Below, in pieces: positions 1-12,613 of a stretch of DNA of 64,000 nucleotides. The translations under genes and the position numbers were made by a program. The notes beneath the pieces are model-generated. The model was given only the letters and a program-made list of their open reading frames with translations. It was not told the origin of the DNA and made no database searches. The stretch is taken from contig JAJTTP010000018.1 in assembly GCA_023313575.1 (NCBI GenBank), forward strand, positions 744,001-808,000, given 5' to 3'. Source of the DNA: Eutypella sp. D-1 (lineage: Eukaryota > Ascomycota > Sordariomycetes > Xylariales > Diatrypaceae). The number at the start of each line of letters is the position of its first letter. The first letter of the stretch is position 1.

Positions 1-1030
1 TTTATTTCGTTATTTAATTTATGCTTCGAAAGCATAATCCGAGGCGTCGGTTTTTAACTTAACGGGTTTTTTAAAATCGTATATAATAAGTATTAATTCG
101 TTAATAATAACGTTTTTTAACTTCTTAAAAAATTTGTTTACTTTATTAATCCATATAAACCGTTTATCTTTTTTTATTAATTCCGTAAAAGGTATTATAA
201 TATATTTAAATCGTCGTATAAACTTCCGATAATAATTTATTAAGCCGAAAAGAACCTGTATTTTTTTTATACTAATAAGCATTTTTTAATCTTTAATAAT
301 TACGATTTTTATAAGGTTTATTTTAATATGTTCGGGGGTAATAATATATCCGAGGAATTTTATTTTTTATATATAAAATACACTTTTTTCGGGTTTTATT
401 AATAAGTTAACGTTTTATAATATTTATAATATTTTATATACATGTTCTTTATATTATTCCTTTAATTCCGAATAAATAAAGATATTATCGAAATAATAAA
501 TAACGAAAACATTAAAATATTTTCGTAAAACGTGGTTAATTATGCGTTAAAACAATGTTAATACGTTAATTAATCCGAAAAACATAACTAAATATTTAAA
601 TAAGCCGTATTTCGTTTTAAAAGTTATTTTTTATTTATTTCCGGGTTTAATTTTAATATAATAATACTTATCCTTAAGATTTAAGGTAATAAATTATTTA
701 GCTCCGTATAAACGGTTTTTTATTTTAATAATAAATAATATCGGTATTCGGTTTTTAACGGTAATCTTATTTAATTATCGATAATCGATTATTAATCGTA
801 ATTTACCGTTCTTTTTAAGCATAAACATAATAAGGTATCCTGTTAATAATTTTAATTATCGAATATATCCTTTTATTAACTTATTTTTAAAATATTTTCG
901 TAATTTTTTAAGTTCGATTTTATTAAGGTTATAAATTTTATAAAATCGTAACGTTTTTCCTTTTATAAAGATAATTTTATAATCTTATTTATTACGGTTT
1001 AATAATTTTTTTTTAAATTTTTCGCAAAAC
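1..1030 (-). pseudogene. gypsy pol relic: reverse transcriptase and start of the RNase H connection
   Basis: This encoded the reverse transcriptase of element 1. Reading the minus strand, about 570-690 gives LNLKDKYYYIKIK then KYGLFKYLVMFFGL, matching the family pattern LDLRDAYHxIxI and YGLFEYLVMPFGL. Positions 478-498 give YYFDNIF, the YFDDIL catalytic box with its second Asp changed to Asn, as RIP on the GAC/GAT codon predicts. The 87-codon open piece at 19-282 reads GLINYYRKFIRRF, then FTELIKKDKRFIW, then LKTDASDYAFEA. This is the usual link between the RT thumb and RNase H, ending at the TDAS box. Stop codons and a lost catalytic Asp make it non-functional. The frame continues off the left edge. 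Confidence 0.9.
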
Positions 1031-2401
1031 ATTTTATCGTATTAATAATATTATAATAATACGTTACGTATTTATAATATCGTCGTATTTTCTTTTTCCA
1101 AAATACTGTTAAAAAAGTAAAATCGTTATCGGATAAATGTAATAATTTGTTTAATCCTTTTTTTATATCCTTTTTTTTAATTCGTTATGTTCCTTTTAAT
1201 AAGGTTTCTGTCATATTTTTATACCCGTATTTATTATCCGTTAAATATTAAAATCTTTTTTTTAAATTATCGTCGGTTTTTAAAAGATAAGGGAATATTA
1301 TTTAGCCAATTTTTTAATTAATCGATAAATTATATTAATATAATTATAATTGCTTAAAAATTATATCGTATCTTTTTAAAAGCATAATATCGAAAATAAC
1401 GTCTTATTTTTATCCTTCGATATATACGTTAAATTAATCGGTTTTTTGTAATACTTTTTTTTCGTCGTATTAAAAAACATAATTTTCGGCTTTTATTATG
1501 TTATAAAAATATTATTTCTTTTTTTATAATAATTATAATTTATTATATAATTTCGGGGTTATATAATTACTTTCGGCTCCGTTATTTATTATAACGGTAT
1601 ATTAATTATTTTTAACTTTTATTCGTATTATAATATATCCATATCGTTTTTAAGTTTTTAAAATGGCTTATAAATATCGTATTACGTTTTTAAACCTTAT
1701 AATACCGCTTTATAACCTTAATATAAACGGCTTTATTATTTTAAATCTTTATTATAAACTTATGTAATATTATATAAGTTATCGTAATATTTTTCCTTAT
1801 TAATTTCTTTTTATATATACGGTTATTCCTTTATTATTAAATTTTCGTAAAAATATTTAAAGCTAATTTTATTAAAAATTATCCTTTTTAATAAATTTTT
1901 AAACGTATATAAATTAGCGTTTAATAATTTATTTTTTTAACATCGGATTTTATGTTCTTATTATTCGATCTCGTTCCGGATCTTTATAATTTTTAGCGTT
2001 TAATATATATATTTATTATAATAGCATATTTAATATCCTCCGGGGCAAAACATCTTTTTTAGCCATTTTTATTCGTACGGTATACGGTTATAATAGCGCC
2101 GAATTTTTTTATACCATCGTCGATCGGTTTCGTTTTTTTCCTGTTATAAAAAATTAAATCCTTTTTTAACCATTTATTTAATTCGGCTAGTAATACCGAT
2201 TTTTCGTTCCTTATACCAGTAATATTTATATTTTCGATAGTTAATAAAATGCTTTAAAAAATATAACGTTTAAGTTTAAATTTTTTAATTAATAAACTTA
2301 TCCCAGTTACGAAGCTATTATAAATAAATTTTAAACCGTTACTTTTTAAAACGTCGTTAAAATCGTTTAATATAAATGTTATATATCTTTTTTAATTTAT
2401 A

Positions 2402-2805
2402 TGTTATGACCTGGTCAGGTCATGAAAGGCCAAGTGGGGCCAATAACGAATCACGATCCCATTCGAAAGAACAAGGCTTTTAAAAAGACCCAGCCACAAT
2501 GGGTCAGCCACGTCCGAGTCACGTGATAAAAAGGATAGCTAAGATAGCCAGCTATCCCAATAATCCAACAACAACCACACATTCCAGTGTCAGGAACAAA
2601 GGACATAAATAGTATATAATTACGCTTATTACCTTTTTCTTAAATAATCTTTAAGCTTATTAGTTTATAATATAACTTGGTTATTTAAAACACCTTTTTT
2701 TTTGCTATCACCAGACGTAACTACTCATTACTCAGAACCCCCAGCACTCCTGCTAACATAAATCCCTCGACTGGACTAATAGTTAGGAATAGACCAGCCG
2801 TCACA
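2402..2805 (+). mobile_element. Solo LTR, lightly mutated, nested in element 1
   Basis: A 404-bp LTR starting TGTTATGACC and ending CAGCCGTCACA, flanked on both sides by the 5-bp target duplication TTATA (2397-2401 and 2806-2810). It lies in plus orientation inside the minus-strand element 1; the interrupted sequence is continuous in the second copy near 21920. Unlike its surroundings it keeps many CpA and TpG dinucleotides (for example CCCAGCACTCCTGC near 2740), so it has largely escaped RIP. Its 5' end carries the palindrome TGACCTG-GT-CAGGTCA. It is the best available consensus for this LTR family. Confidence 0.95.
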
Positions 2806-3994
2806 TTATAATTTTATTATTTTTTAAACTAATTAATTAATTATTTTATTTTTTTTTCTTTTACGAAATAAATTTCCGTAAAGGCTTTTTTTTTATCGCT
2901 ATCGAGATATTTATTTTATTATTATTAACGTTATCGTTTTACGGCGGCTTAAGTTAATCGTTTAATTTTTTATAATCCTTATTAATAAATGTTATTATCC
3001 GAATATACGCAGCGGATTATTCCGAATATTTTTCTACCGGTAAAAAGTTACTTTCTTTCGGGTATAAGTTTTTAATTTATATTTCGTTTAAATCCTTTAT
3101 ATTCTTTTTTAAAATATTTTATTTTATTATAATTATAATATTTAATTTATTACTTATTTTTTCGTATTATATCGAATAATATTAATCCTAATACCGTCCC
3201 GTAAAATATATCGGTAAATTTTTAATCTTAATTCTTATTATTTTAATATCTTTTAAATCCTTTAAGTACATAATATCCTTTTTTTTCTTAATATCGTTTA
3301 AATTATTTATTATCGATTTTAATTATTAAAATAACGAATTTATCGAAAACACCTAGTTTATTTTACGTAATAATTTTATTTTTAACCAAGTTTTTAAATC
3401 CTCGATAAAACGTGTCCATAAAAAATTTATCGTCGATTTAATCTGTTTTAATAATAAATTATTTAAATTACGCGGCATACGTATAAACTGTTTTTTTTTA
3501 TTTAAAGGTTAAAAGTTATTACGTAACGGTTCGGGCCTTATCCGGATTTCCGTAATTAGCTTTTACTTTTTCTTCGAAGTTTTTATATTTTTCGAAAAAA
3601 TGTTTAATTTCCGTAAATCTTTTTTTTTCCTTTACCTTTACGAAAATATTTAAAATAAGTTTAAATTATTAAATTATCCCCCCGGTAAAATATAAAGCAA
3701 TATCGAAAATCTTATCCGTTTCCGTGGTATACATATAACGTTATTAATATAAATAAGCTGCGGCTATAATAAAAAAAAGTTATACGGGGGTAATGTTATT
3801 ATAAGGTCTAAGTTTTTTAAGTTTAAATTTAACGGGTATAACTTTTTAATTCGTAAATATAATTACCGTTTACTTAATTTATTCGATTCGTTTAAGCAAT
3901 TATTAAATAACTTATTAAAAATTTTAGCCTAAAAAAAACATAATATCGGATATTATTTAAAGCTAATAATATTATTAAATAAAAGCTTATAACA
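2806..3994 (-). other. Leader/gag side of element 1, no readable frame
   Basis: This stretch is the 5' interior of element 1, collinear with about 21930-23094 of the complete copy. By position it should hold gag. All six frames are broken by frequent TAA/TAG and I could not recognise a gag motif or a primer-binding site with confidence. The sequence next to the LTR (3981-3994) reads, on the minus strand, TGTTATAAGCTTTT, which is the expected place for a primer-binding site. Confidence 0.6.
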
Positions 3995-4408
3995 TATAAC
4001 GGTTAGTTTATTCCTAACTATTAGTTTAATCGAGGGGTTTATATTAATAAAAATATTAAAAGTTTTAAATAATAAGTAATTACGTTTAGTAATAATAAAA
4101 AAAAGGTGCTTTAAGTAACTAAGTTATATTATAAATTAATAAACTTAAAAACTATTTAAAAAAAAAGTAATAAACGTAATTATATATTATTTATATCTTT
4201 TATTTTTAATATTAAAATATATGGTTATATTAAATCTTTAAATCGTAACGGATTTAACTAATACCTTTAAATCCATAAATCATAACGGATCCATATATGG
4301 CTCTTCTTATAACTTTATTAAATATGGCTGGCTTATGCCTTTATTCTTCCGGTAGTACCGTTAACGAAAAGGGTTGCCTGCCCCACTTGGCCTAGTCAGG
4401 CCATAACA
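3995..4408 (-). repeat. 5' LTR of element 1
   Basis: A 414-bp LTR in minus orientation. On the plus strand it begins TATAACGGTTAG (RIP-altered TGTGACGGCTGG) and ends GGCCATAACA, the complement of TGTTATGGCC. The 3' half matches the solo LTRs at 2402, 12199, 24247 and 27077. The 5' end (4385-4408) carries the palindrome TGGCCT-GACT-AGGCCA. Confidence 0.92.
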
Positions 4409-5269
4409 TTTAACAAGATTTCTTATAAACGGGGTAACTTCGTTAAAATTTTAATTACCGGGTAACGATAAACGTCAATTAATTAGATAATATCGAATAT
4501 CTGGTCCTTAAGTAATAACAAGATTTCGGGTAAATTTTTTACTTTTATTCGGTAATTTGATAAAATATAATTTAATAATATTATAATTAATACGGAGGCG
4601 GACGTTAACTTAAGTAAATAATTAAAAGCAGATTTTATGCTTAAAAAACTTTAATATCGGGAACGATATATAATAGCTTATAAAATATTTATTACGCCCT
4701 TTTTTATTTTAAAAAGAAATATTAAAGTTAAGGGTATTATATTAAGGATAAGTTACTTATATTAAAACGTTAAGATCTTAAAAAATATAAGAAATAATTA
4801 AAGAAACCGGGTAATTAATATTATATATTACGAAAAAAATGATTTAATATTATCCGTAACTTACAGTTATACTTATATATTTAGGTTAAAATCTATTATA
4901 CCTTAAATCCTGTATTGATTTTTATAACAAATAGTAATTATAAACTATATTATATAACCAATTTATTTATATTTAATATCGGCATTAATTCCGGAATAAA
5001 CGAGATATTATGTAATATATTACTTAAAAACGTTTATAAATATAATTAAAACTAATTTAATAAGCTTTATTTTTGCTTACTTATCGGATATAAATATAAG
5101 CTGATAAAGATGGCACGCATAAAAATACCGGGATAACCGTTAGCTGTCGATTATTAATGCTTTACTTTAATCCGGGTTTTAAAGGCATTAATATATATTA
5201 AATAAGCCCGAATAAAGAACCGTAACTTAATTAAATTCAGGTCTTTGTCCGTAAAAACATGCCGCCCGT
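4409..5269. other. Degenerate AT-rich DNA, no identifiable gene
   Basis: TpA-rich, CpA-poor sequence upstream of the gypsy relic at 5270. It may be the 5' pol or gag part of that plus-strand element, but I see no readable motif in any frame. Confidence 0.5.
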
Positions 5270-5800
5270 AATTTAAGTTTTGCTTTTTATATAAACTAAA
5301 CGGTTAAACTAATAACTTAAAAGTAAAGGCGGTAAAAGTTATAACGTTTTATCGAAAATTCGTTTAATTTTTTAAAAACGATTATATTAATATTACCTAA
5401 TTATTTACTTTATTTTCCGACATCTTTATAATATTTATAATCCGGTTAATATTCCCGAACGGGTTTAAGTAAAAAGTTTATATCGACGCCGTTTATATAA
5501 CGGGGATAATAAATTTATTAAATTTTAATAAACCTTTTTAATTCTTCCTATATTAATTACATGTAAAATCTGTTATAAAATACCGCTTAATAAGGTTTAA
5601 GTAGCATATACGATTTAATTATATATAGCATATTATATACCGATAATCCGCTTATATTTAATACTAAGGCTAAACGTAATTTACGTAAGTAATTACTATA
5701 ATTATGGATATTTAAATTACTAAGTTCAGTACGTTTTTATCATTATATATCGGTACGCCCGGTTTTAAGACCAGGTTTATTAAGCTCCTGTTTTCGGGGT
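5270..5800 (+). pseudogene. Second gypsy relic: RT thumb to RNase H, plus strand
   Basis: A degenerate pol fragment of a different Ty3/gypsy family from the minus-strand copies. Around 5310-5380 the plus strand reads NNLKVKAVKVITFYRKFV, matching the RT/RNase H link (KxxAIxxW...FYRRFI). Around 5460-5510 it reads FK*KVYIDAVYITGI, matching the RNase H start KPFVLYIDASxxGIGAVL. Around 5640-5790 it reads TDNPLIFNTKAKRNLRK, then FYHYISVRPVLRPG and LLSS, resembling the RNase H end TDHKxLxxxxTK...xYHIxGxxNxxPDALSR. The internal stops in these pieces are TAA. No integrase or LTR partner was recognised downstream. The family call is by motif order, and frameshifts between the pieces are possible. Confidence 0.55.
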
Positions 5801-8800
5801 ATGGCAAACTTGATCCGATATCGATCAATTTCGACGCGGAAGTAACAGGGGCTTGGAAAAAATTATAACACGTTATTACAGCTTTTTTTAATTTTAATAA
5901 ATAACAAATTTAAATTTATTTAAATAATAATAATATAATTTAAAAATTATAAATAAATATAATGCCATTATTTTAATAAATATACTTTAAATTTTACGTT
6001 ATAATAAAAACTTATAACGTTAAAATAAAATAATGCTTAAAACATAATAATATAATAAAAAATAAATTAACGGATAAATTTATAAAAGTAAAAACACGGC
6101 GGAAAAACATAAATAAAGATTATACGTTTATAACGTACGGGGTAAAATCGTTTATTAAAAAAATTATTTATAACGTACGGAAAAACTGGTAATTACGGGC
6201 CTTTTTAAATTTTTTAAAAAAATATAAAAATTAAAAATTAATATATTATATCCGTTACTTTAAAAAGTTAAACGTATTTATTAAATTAACGTTATACCGG
6301 TACTTTATTATTAAAATAAATTACGGAAATTCTATATAATATTACCGTAAATTCGGGCACCCGAATACGAAATTAAAATATTTATATAAAAAAAATAAAA
6401 ACCTTTAATATTTAATATAATATAAAAAAATATAAATTACTTTTAATAAATAATTATATAGGTTTATTCGGTAACCGAAGTTAGAAAGAAAAGTAAAATT
6501 ATATTTAAAAACTTTAATAAATAACTTTCCGGCTTTTTAAAAGTTTTTAAAAATAATTAATTTCTATATTAATATTTACTTTAAATAAAAAGAAAAAAAA
6601 ATAAAGAATTTAAAAAAAAAAAGCAAGTAAAAATAAAAAGTTTAACGATAAAATTTTAAATAAAAGTCGGATTTTATTTTTAACTTTATTAATTTTCTTT
6701 TTATTTACTTTATTTAATATACGTATTAACATATAATTTAAAGTTTTACGGAACGGGGCATATACGGCTTAAATAGGCTTTAAAGAAAATATAAAATTTT
6801 AAAATTTATAAAATATTTAAAATATAAAAACTAAAAATTACCTTTATTCGGCCGTAAAAAAGTTATAATTTAAACCGTATTTAATAATACGTTTTCGGAC
6901 TTAATTTATTAAATAAATATTTATATATTATTATATAAAATAAAACTTAACCTAATACGCCCCGATATTTTTAAAAAAGTTATAAAATAATAAATAGTTG
7001 CTCCCCCGGGTATTAAGTAATAATAATAATAATAATAATGGTATATAAGGACATTTTTTTAAAAGAAAAAGGTTTTTTATTTCGTAAAAACAAACCATAT
7101 ATAAAGCAATCGTCGGAGAATTAAAAATTAACGTTTATAAAAAGGAGGAATATTTATAATACCGGATGGACAGGCTTTATTAATGGAGAAAGAGAATAAT
7201 AGCTTATAAAATAAATATTATTTCTTATATTTAACATTAAAGTAAATAATAAATCAGATAAATTAAAAATAAAATAAGAATAAGGGGCGGGTTATAGGTT
7301 AGCAGCTTAATTATGCGGGCCCCTTTTCCCGTTTTCCCTTAATTTATTACTTAAGTAACGATATAAGCGTTACTGCTTTTAAGGATGGCCATTATAAAAA
7401 ATGGAAAGTATAAATCAATTTAAGGACTAAAAGATTAAATAAATGGGTTAAAACGTAATTAAGATTTATTTACCATCGTAACTAGGGTTTTATTTAAGAT
7501 TAAGGATTTTTAATATAAATATTTTAAAAAAAGTTTAAAATCTGGTGCATATTATTAATAAAAAGTAATATTATTAAAGATAATAAAGGCCGATTATGCT
7601 TAAATGGTCTCGGAAAAAGGGGGGGCAGAAACTTTATTAAGCAAATTAATATAATATTTTTTTAACGCATTTATTTCGGACCGATAAAAATAGGATAATA
7701 ATAACCGTTTAAAACGGGTATATTATAAAATATATAATGCCGCGTTTAAGGAGTTTTTCTTAAAAGCCTTTTTATGTATATACGCCTATGTTTATTTTAT
7801 AAGAATCCGCCAGACTTTTTTTATCTCCTTACCTATATATTACTCACAGGTATACCCCTTTTTTTAAAAGTAGCATATGTATACGGGGAATATTTCCTTA
7901 TTTTAAGTTTCTAAGCTTCGGCGCCAATGCTTAAAGTTCACCATTCCTTAAATATTTTATTCGAGATTAATAGCTTTTTAGCTATATTTATGATATTACT
8001 TTTTTAATAAATCGAGCTAGATAATCCTTAATCTTAAGAAATGATATTAATAACCAGTACTTTTTAATAATATTTCCGCTTTTATTTATAAAAACTATTT
8101 TTTTATAATATTATTAAGTTTTAATTTAAGCTTTGCCATTAAATAAGTTATAATTATATCGGTAAAACCGGAAATAAGGAATTTCTTAAAGAATTTAAGA
8201 TATATATATTAATAGCTTATAACCCGATTAAGATTGGCCTGGATTAATTATTATACCTTTATTATTACGAATACCCCCGGATAAAAAGGAGGTAACGGGG
8301 GTATATTATTCTGTACATGGTTAAAAAAGGTCTTATTAAATCTTTAAACTTTACCTATCGACCGATTTATACTTATTAAAGAACCCCGGCTCTTTTTAAC
8401 TAAATATAAACGGATACCGTTAGGGTTATTCTTATCGTAATAAATAAAAGCTTTTAATAAAGATTAAAAATCTTTACGAATACGGCGGCTTTATGTAATA
8501 AACTGATAAATATTAAGTTATTACTTATCCTTTTTTCTTACTTAACGTATTAATAACGCTTGCTTAAAATTAACCAACGTTTAATAAAAGCCTTTTTTTA
8601 ATAATTAAGCTTTAAAAACGATTATAATATCGGTAACCATTATAATAATATAGGTTTTCCACGATTAATTACGAATAATAAAAAACAATAACTTTACCCC
8701 GGCAAATTATATTAATTAATTACGATCGAATAAAAAGTAACTTATAAACTTATAACGTTAGGAAAAACGCGTTATAACTGTAACGCCGAATTTTAATACT

Positions 8801-10197
8801 ATTAAATATAACTATTACTTATAAAGATATGCCATTTCTTTAAAAAGTTAAATAATACATATTTAACATTTTTCTGTTTCGGCGTTTAGGGTATACGTAA
8901 ATAATAATTATAACGGCTTCGAAAACCAGAATTATCTTAAGATATAAAATCAGTAAGATAATAAACGTAATGTATAAAAAAATATGCTATATTAACGGGG
9001 GATACGTGGCATAAACGGAAAAACTTATTTAATTCCGGCTTATAAAGCTTTATTTATCCTTATTAAATCGAAATTATGGTCCCGATATTAATTCGAAATA
9101 TGGAAAATAGTAAAAAAAATGCTTATGCCTTAATAAACGGCAAGGATAATATATTAACGCCGTAATTAACAAATATAAGATAATATACGGGCGGGTTCTT
9201 ATTTGCTTAATACTTAATAACTTAAAACAGATAAGGACGGTTATTATAAACAATTAGATTTTAAATAAAGGAATTTCATATAATAGCTATTATATAACCA
9301 TACGCTATTAATTATTTTATACGGCTAATACTTATAACGCGGCTACTTTTAGCCTTAATACCAATCTTAATTTCAGGTTAACTGCTTAATCGTAACTAAT
9401 TAATTAAAAGCGAAAATATAAAATTCGTTAAAAATAAATTATTACTTACGGCCGTAAAATTAGCGGTAAATATTAGCTTTTTACCCTAAATACACCTTAA
9501 ACGGCCTTAACCCTTATGTTATTATAACTACCCTATTATATTAACAGCCGATATCAGGAGATTTTCCGTTAAAAAACTAGGCATTTTAATAGCCAAGGAT
9601 CGCGGTATTAATTTCGTAAACGTATATAGGCCATAATACGGTATAAAAAAGGTTAATAACATTTTAAAAGGCCGGGATCCTCCGTATAATTATATACTAA
9701 CAGGAACTTTAACACAGGGTATATATTAAAAAAATTAAAAAACACGGTATACCATAATATTACCGCATTTATAATATTACATGTTACAGAAATAAATCTT
9801 ATCTTAAAACCGGGCGCACCTACGTATATTAACGGAAACGTATTAAACTTAATAATTTAAATATTTATACTTATAGCAATTATTTATATAAATTGTAACC
9901 ATTTTTTAAATACTATATATTTATTTATAAAGAACTGATTAAATGGCATTAATAAATTCCCATTATTTTTACTTATATCTTTTAAAATAAATCCTTAGCT
10001 AAAAATCGGCTTAGGTCCATTTAATAATACCGTAATATTTTTAATCGTTTTAGCTATATAAATAAAAATGCAAAAATGCATTAAAAATTTATTAGCATTA
10101 AAAAGGTATTAAAGAAATTTAGTAAAATTTATTATAAAGTTATTTAAGCCTTAGTAATCTTTTTATTAATAATTATAAGCATATAAATAAATCCGAT
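5801..10197. other. RIP-degraded AT-rich block without a recognised gene
   Basis: About 4.4 kb of TpA-rich DNA. The only clear landmark is a trinucleotide run at 7018-7039. Short open stretches occur on the plus strand between about 8860 and 10190, but none gave a recognisable domain. If integrase of the 5270-5800 gypsy relic exists it should lie here, but I could not find its zinc-binding or catalytic motifs. Confidence 0.5.
7018..7039 (+). repeat. (TAA)n microsatellite
   Basis: Seven consecutive TAA units in the plus strand, bounded by AAG on the left and TGG on the right. Confidence 0.95.
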
Positions 10198-11109
10198 ACC
10201 GTTATTTTTTTATTAGTTATCGGGCTATTTCGAAATCCCGAATGGCAGGGTATAATTAAAAAATCCGTACCTTTATTTTAAGATATTTTAAAGTATATCG
10301 ATTAGATTTACGAAATAATTTTAAAAAGCCATATCGCGTTATTTATTAACGGCGACCTTAAAACTTAAAGGTTAAGGCTGCAGTACCTATTTACATATAA
10401 AAGAAGATCTTTTCTTAGGTTATAGTTAGTTATTAAAGTTTTAAAAAAAGTGCAAAATAAAAGGTAAAAAAAGAAGGAAATACGGCGATATACTTATTTT
10501 TTTATGGCAACGGATAAAGGTGTTATATGGGGACCATCTTATAAAGCTTACGAAGCCCGTAAATCAGGCATAGCTTTTTTAAAAACAACCATTATCCCGC
10601 CTCCTGGATATGCAAAAGACCTTCCGCTTCTTAGGAACGATTAGACGTTATGGATAAAAACTTACGTCCCGAATAAAAACGGAATCGACCTTATATAAGC
10701 ATATATTAACGATATATATAAAGATTTACCGTTTATTAAGATATATCCGACTTTATGGTATGATTTGCAGGAAAATTGTTAAAAAAACGGGTACCATTAC
10801 TCGAAAATAGCATGTAAAAAATGCAATTTATTAACACTTAATGCTTTATTTCGACGCGAGAAATTTTTACGGTTTATTTTTCGGTTACTATATTTCGATT
10901 ATAAAAAAATAGTATATTTAAAATTATATGTTTTAACGATTAATAAATACGATAAAATTATTTACCCCGATAATCTTATATTTACGCTTAAGCTTAATTA
11001 TATACCAGGATTAATAAATGTGATAAAGAAAATCTAAGGAATTAGCTGGTAATATAAAAGCAGCGTTTTAAAAAATATTTTTTTAATATATTATTATCTT
11101 ATAAGTTAA
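10198..11109 (+). pseudogene. Unidentified protein relic, 304-codon degenerate frame
   Basis: One plus-strand frame stays in register for 304 codons and is broken only by TAA and TAG, the pattern RIP makes from CAA and CAG. It begins with a hydrophobic TVIFLLVIGLFRNPEWQGI (10198 onward). It has a Lys/Arg-rich stretch KVLKKVQNKR (about 10430-10475), then an ATG at 10504 followed by MATDKGVIWGPSYKAYEARK, then TTIIPPPGYAKDLPLLRND. A Cys/His cluster (ENC, GYHYSKIACKKC) lies near 10770-10830. The DNA around 10500-10700 is less AT-rich than its neighbours. I do not recognise the family. The ordered composition and lack of frameshift argue for a real former gene, host or transposon, rather than chance. 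Confidence 0.5.
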
Positions 11110-12198
11110 ATATAGTTTAAAATAAAACGGCTGATAAATATAAAGGAAGTAAGCGGTTACGAAATATGTTAACATTTTTTAAACAAGCGATATTTATACG
11201 TTTAAAGTTTAAATAACGCCTTATTTTCGTCTTTATTTTAAGATTTCGAGCAAAAAAACCTTTTATCCATATTTAACCGAGTGGTTAAGGCTATAATAGG
11301 TTTTTTTCGTAAGTTTTACGTTATATAAATTGCTGTTATAACTTTAAAAGGTCCGTTAATATGGACACGTTTTTTAAAAAAACATAAGGCTTATAAAAGA
11401 TCTAAACACCGATAAATCTCGGATAACTTAAGCATTAAAGTAGATTTAACAAATCAGGTTAATTTATAAAACTTAATAAATTTAACGGATTTAAAAGATT
11501 TTAAATAAAGATATTAAAATATATAAACTTATAAATTTCCTTTATATTTAATTATTTATTTAGTTTTTTTCTTTAGTTATTAATTTAAGATTATTTTTAT
11601 AATTAAAGGATTTTAAAATCTTTTTAACGAATAAACCTCGAACCTTTTTTTACTTATTATTATTTATAAATTAAGAGTTTTTAACGTATTATTTATTTTA
11701 ACAGTCCGGTAAGGGATAGGTTCGTTATAACCGCTTTTTAAAGGCTTGGTTAAGTAATTAACTTAAGGGCGACCTTAATAAGCCTGTATATTTTAGTATT
11801 TAAGTTAATAACAGTAAGCTTCGTGTTAATCTTAAGGCCTTATTTGCCTTATGTTAATAATAGCTGTTAATTTAAGGGGGGGGGGGATGTTAAGGCGTTT
11901 TATAACCTCGTTTAAATTCTCCTTAAAATCATAATAAGCGCCTTAAGGCGTAATAATTTAATCTTAAATTAAGAAGTAATTATTTAAAATATATATTTAA
12001 TAAATTGCTTTTATACGATACGTCCCGAATTATTTGCTTTTACCTGGAATACGGAATTTTTCTTTATTTTTATATAATCGCGTATCTTTTTTTAAAAATT
12101 TAATTTTTAACATTTTATTATTAATGCCGTAATAAGACCGGCCCGTTAAATAATTACGTAACCCTATATAACCGGTAACCGGCGGGCATCGCTTATTT
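11110..12198. other. Degenerate AT-rich DNA with a tRNA A-box-like string
   Basis: No gene recognised. At 11275-11292 the plus strand contains AACCGAGTGGTTAAGGCT, which resembles the D-arm/A box of tRNA-Ser or tRNA-Leu. No B box and no cloverleaf follow, so this is not annotated as a tRNA. Confidence 0.5.
11876..11886 (+). repeat. Poly-G tract (11 G)
   Basis: Eleven consecutive G residues inside AT-rich DNA. Homopolymer G has no CpA/TpG step, so RIP would leave it alone. Confidence 0.95.
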
Positions 12199-12613
12199 TA
12201 TAACGGCTGGTCTATTCCTAACTATTAGTCCAGTCAAGGGATTTATGTTAGTAAAAGTGTTAAAGGTTTTAAGTAATAAGTAGTTACATCTGATAATAAT
12301 AAAAAAAAAGATACTTTAAGTAATTAAATTATATTATAAGCTAATAAATTTAAAAACTATTTAAAAAAAAGGTAATAAACGTAATTATATATTATTTATA
12401 TCTTTTATTTTTAATATTAAAATATGTAATTATATTAAATTTTTAAATCGTAACGGATTTAACTAATACCTTTAAATCTATAGATTATAACGGATCTATA
12501 TATAGCTTTTTTTATAGCTTATTAAATATGGCTGGCTTATGTTTTTATTTTTCCGGCAGTACCGTTAATAAATAAGGTTACCAGCCCCCACTTGGCCTAG
12601 TCAGGCCATAACA
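12199..12613 (-). mobile_element. Solo LTR, minus orientation, TSD TATTT
   Basis: A 415-bp LTR beginning on the plus strand TATAACGGCTGG and ending GGCCATAACA. It has perfect flanking 5-bp duplications TATTT at 12194-12198 and 12614-12618. It belongs to the same LTR subfamily as 3995-4408. The single LTR with an intact duplication is the product expected from recombination between the two LTRs of a full insertion. Confidence 0.94.

Larger units (their letters stand above)
1..4408 (-). mobile_element. Ty3/gypsy chromovirus-type element 1, 5' part, cut by window start
   Basis: Minus-strand LTR retrotransposon whose 5' LTR is 3995-4408. The body runs leftward out of the window, so only the 5' LTR, the leader/gag side and the start of pol are present. 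It is collinear with the complete copy at 16723-23524: positions near 19 here match positions near 19545 there, and the sequence flanking the nested solo LTR matches about 21900-21930 there. The element is saturated with C-to-T and G-to-A changes; only one 87-codon piece of pol stays open. It is interrupted by a solo LTR at 2402-2805. The gag and protease parts (about 1030-3994) are assigned by position only; I could not recognise a zinc knuckle or protease motif. The outer target duplication lies outside the window. Confidence 0.88.
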
